A stretch of DNA of 6,421 nucleotides from the NCBI GenBank assembly GCA_002011415.1, contig MTNI01000006.1:8154-14574 (forward strand), written 5' to 3'. Positions within the stretch are counted from its first letter, which is position 1; every line of letters begins with the position of its first letter. The DNA comes from Candidatus Acetothermia bacterium JdFR-47. GTDB taxonomy: Bacteria; Bipolaricaulota; Bipolaricaulia; Bipolaricaulales; Bipolaricaulaceae. Of the stretch, positions 6,114-6,421 are shown one piece after another. Under the pieces are notes generated by a model that saw only the letters and a program-made list of their open reading frames with translations, had not been told where the DNA came from and searched no databases. The position numbers and the translations under genes were made by a program.

Positions 6114-6377
6114 CTAAAGCAGATTGCCCTCTACAATGGGACAGAGGGCTTCGATCTCTTTTTGGATTGCGATGGTCTTGCCGAGAGCAGTTACGATGCG
6201 GCAGTAGGTGCGGATTTCGTCGAGGGAGAGGACGCAGCCTTTGCGACCATTGAGCCATTTGTGACATGCCTGGTAGACCCCGAGGGCTGAATAGCACGAC
6301 TCCTCGCTGGCATCGCCCTGGGCAAGTACATCGGTCAACGCGCGCACGTAAGTCCGGCAAAATGCCCGAATGTCCAT
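6114..6377 (-). pseudogene. Internally deleted relic of an Eco57I/type ISP-like DNA adenine methyltransferase
   Basis: An 87-residue frame from ATG 6377 to TAG 6116-6114. Residues 1-32 (MDIRAFCRTYVRALTDVLAQ, then GDASEESCYSAL) resemble the extreme N-terminus of large type ISP/Eco57I-like N6-adenine methyltransferases, which typically start with YLx(n)GxATExSYxPAL. Residues 33-87 (GVYQACHKWLNGRKG, LSLDEIRTYCRIVTALGKTI, EIEALCPIVEGNLL) resemble their extreme C-terminus (GYQVxxKWLKDRKGRTLS, HYxxIVxALxxTI, EID). The whole catalytic middle, including NPPY, is missing, so no methylation activity is expected. The join lies near 6282 and is in frame. Cysteines stand where I would expect tyrosine or arginine (Y28, R48, Y79 equivalents), compatible with relaxed selection. 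Family comparison is from memory of typical members. An expressed small protein is the alternative. Confidence 0.5.
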
Positions 6378-6385
6378 CAATATCC

Positions 6386-6414
6386 AATGTAGCGGCGTTC
6401 GATCTTAGAAACAA
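6386..6414 (-). promoter_or_regulatory. Weak candidate promoter ahead of methyltransferase relic
   Basis: Minus strand TTGTTT (6414-6409), 17 bases, TACATT (6391-6386). The -10 ends only 8 bases before ATG 6377, so a transcript from here would be leaderless or nearly so. Matches are partial (3 of 6 and 4 of 6), in an AT-rich edge of the window, so this may be chance. Confidence 0.25.
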
Positions 6415-6421
6415 GAAAAAA

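Noticed and set aside
5725..6414. 229-residue minus-strand open frame
   Set aside because: Its translation is low-complexity-like and runs out of frame with both the methyltransferase-like relic and the 5826 frame, which read much better; treated as a shadow.

Overview
The window looks like a piece of a high-GC bacterial chromosome. It is gene-dense, with short or overlapping gene junctions, ATG, GTG and TTG starts, and clear Shine-Dalgarno (SD) sequences. An Asp23-type tail followed by AmaP-like and nusB genes, and an rpsI-rpmE-DUF1385 cluster, fit a Gram-positive-like or deep-branching thermophile-type lineage (Clostridia-like, or a candidate phylum such as Bipolaricaulota). That placement is an inference from gene order and protein style, and I hold it weakly.

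Positions 1-2755 are a plus-strand, probably co-transcribed run. It holds the tail of an upstream gene (probably Asp23/Gls24 family), an AmaP-like membrane anchor, the antitermination factor nusB, an extended-SDR sugar-nucleotide epimerase (GalE-like, GTG start at 950 inside the nusB end), and a PHP-domain phosphoesterase of the YciV/RNase AM type. Positions 4243-2710 are a minus-strand operon: rpsI (S9), rpmE (zinc-type L31) and a DUF1385 membrane protein. The junctions are 4 nt and 0 nt, and a good sigma-70-type promoter lies at 4312-4284. The two runs converge and the last 46 bp of the PHP and DUF1385 genes overlap tail to tail, so there is no intergenic terminator.

Positions 4244-6421 differ in character: lower GC, loose spacing and accessory-type genes. 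An AAA_14/DUF4143 ATPase with a PD-(D/E)XK-like C-terminal segment (start at 5680) is preceded by two tandem 22-bp units. Each unit is a 10-bp-arm palindrome, and together they sit on a plausible -35/-10 pair, which looks like an operator. Further upstream, 6377-6114 encodes an 87-residue product that reads as the first ~32 residues and last ~55 residues of a large Eco57I/type ISP-like DNA adenine methyltransferase joined in frame. I interpret it as an internally deleted relic. Between relic and ATPase lies a small, possibly frameshifted coding remnant (6075-5826).

The accessory block sits where rplM would normally precede rpsI. The individual rpsI promoter suggests that rpsI has been separated from rplM in this genome. 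The most interesting parts are the twin-palindrome operator of the DUF4143 ATPase and the collapsed methyltransferase gene beside it. Together they suggest a decaying defence or mobile-type insertion next to a ribosomal protein operon.
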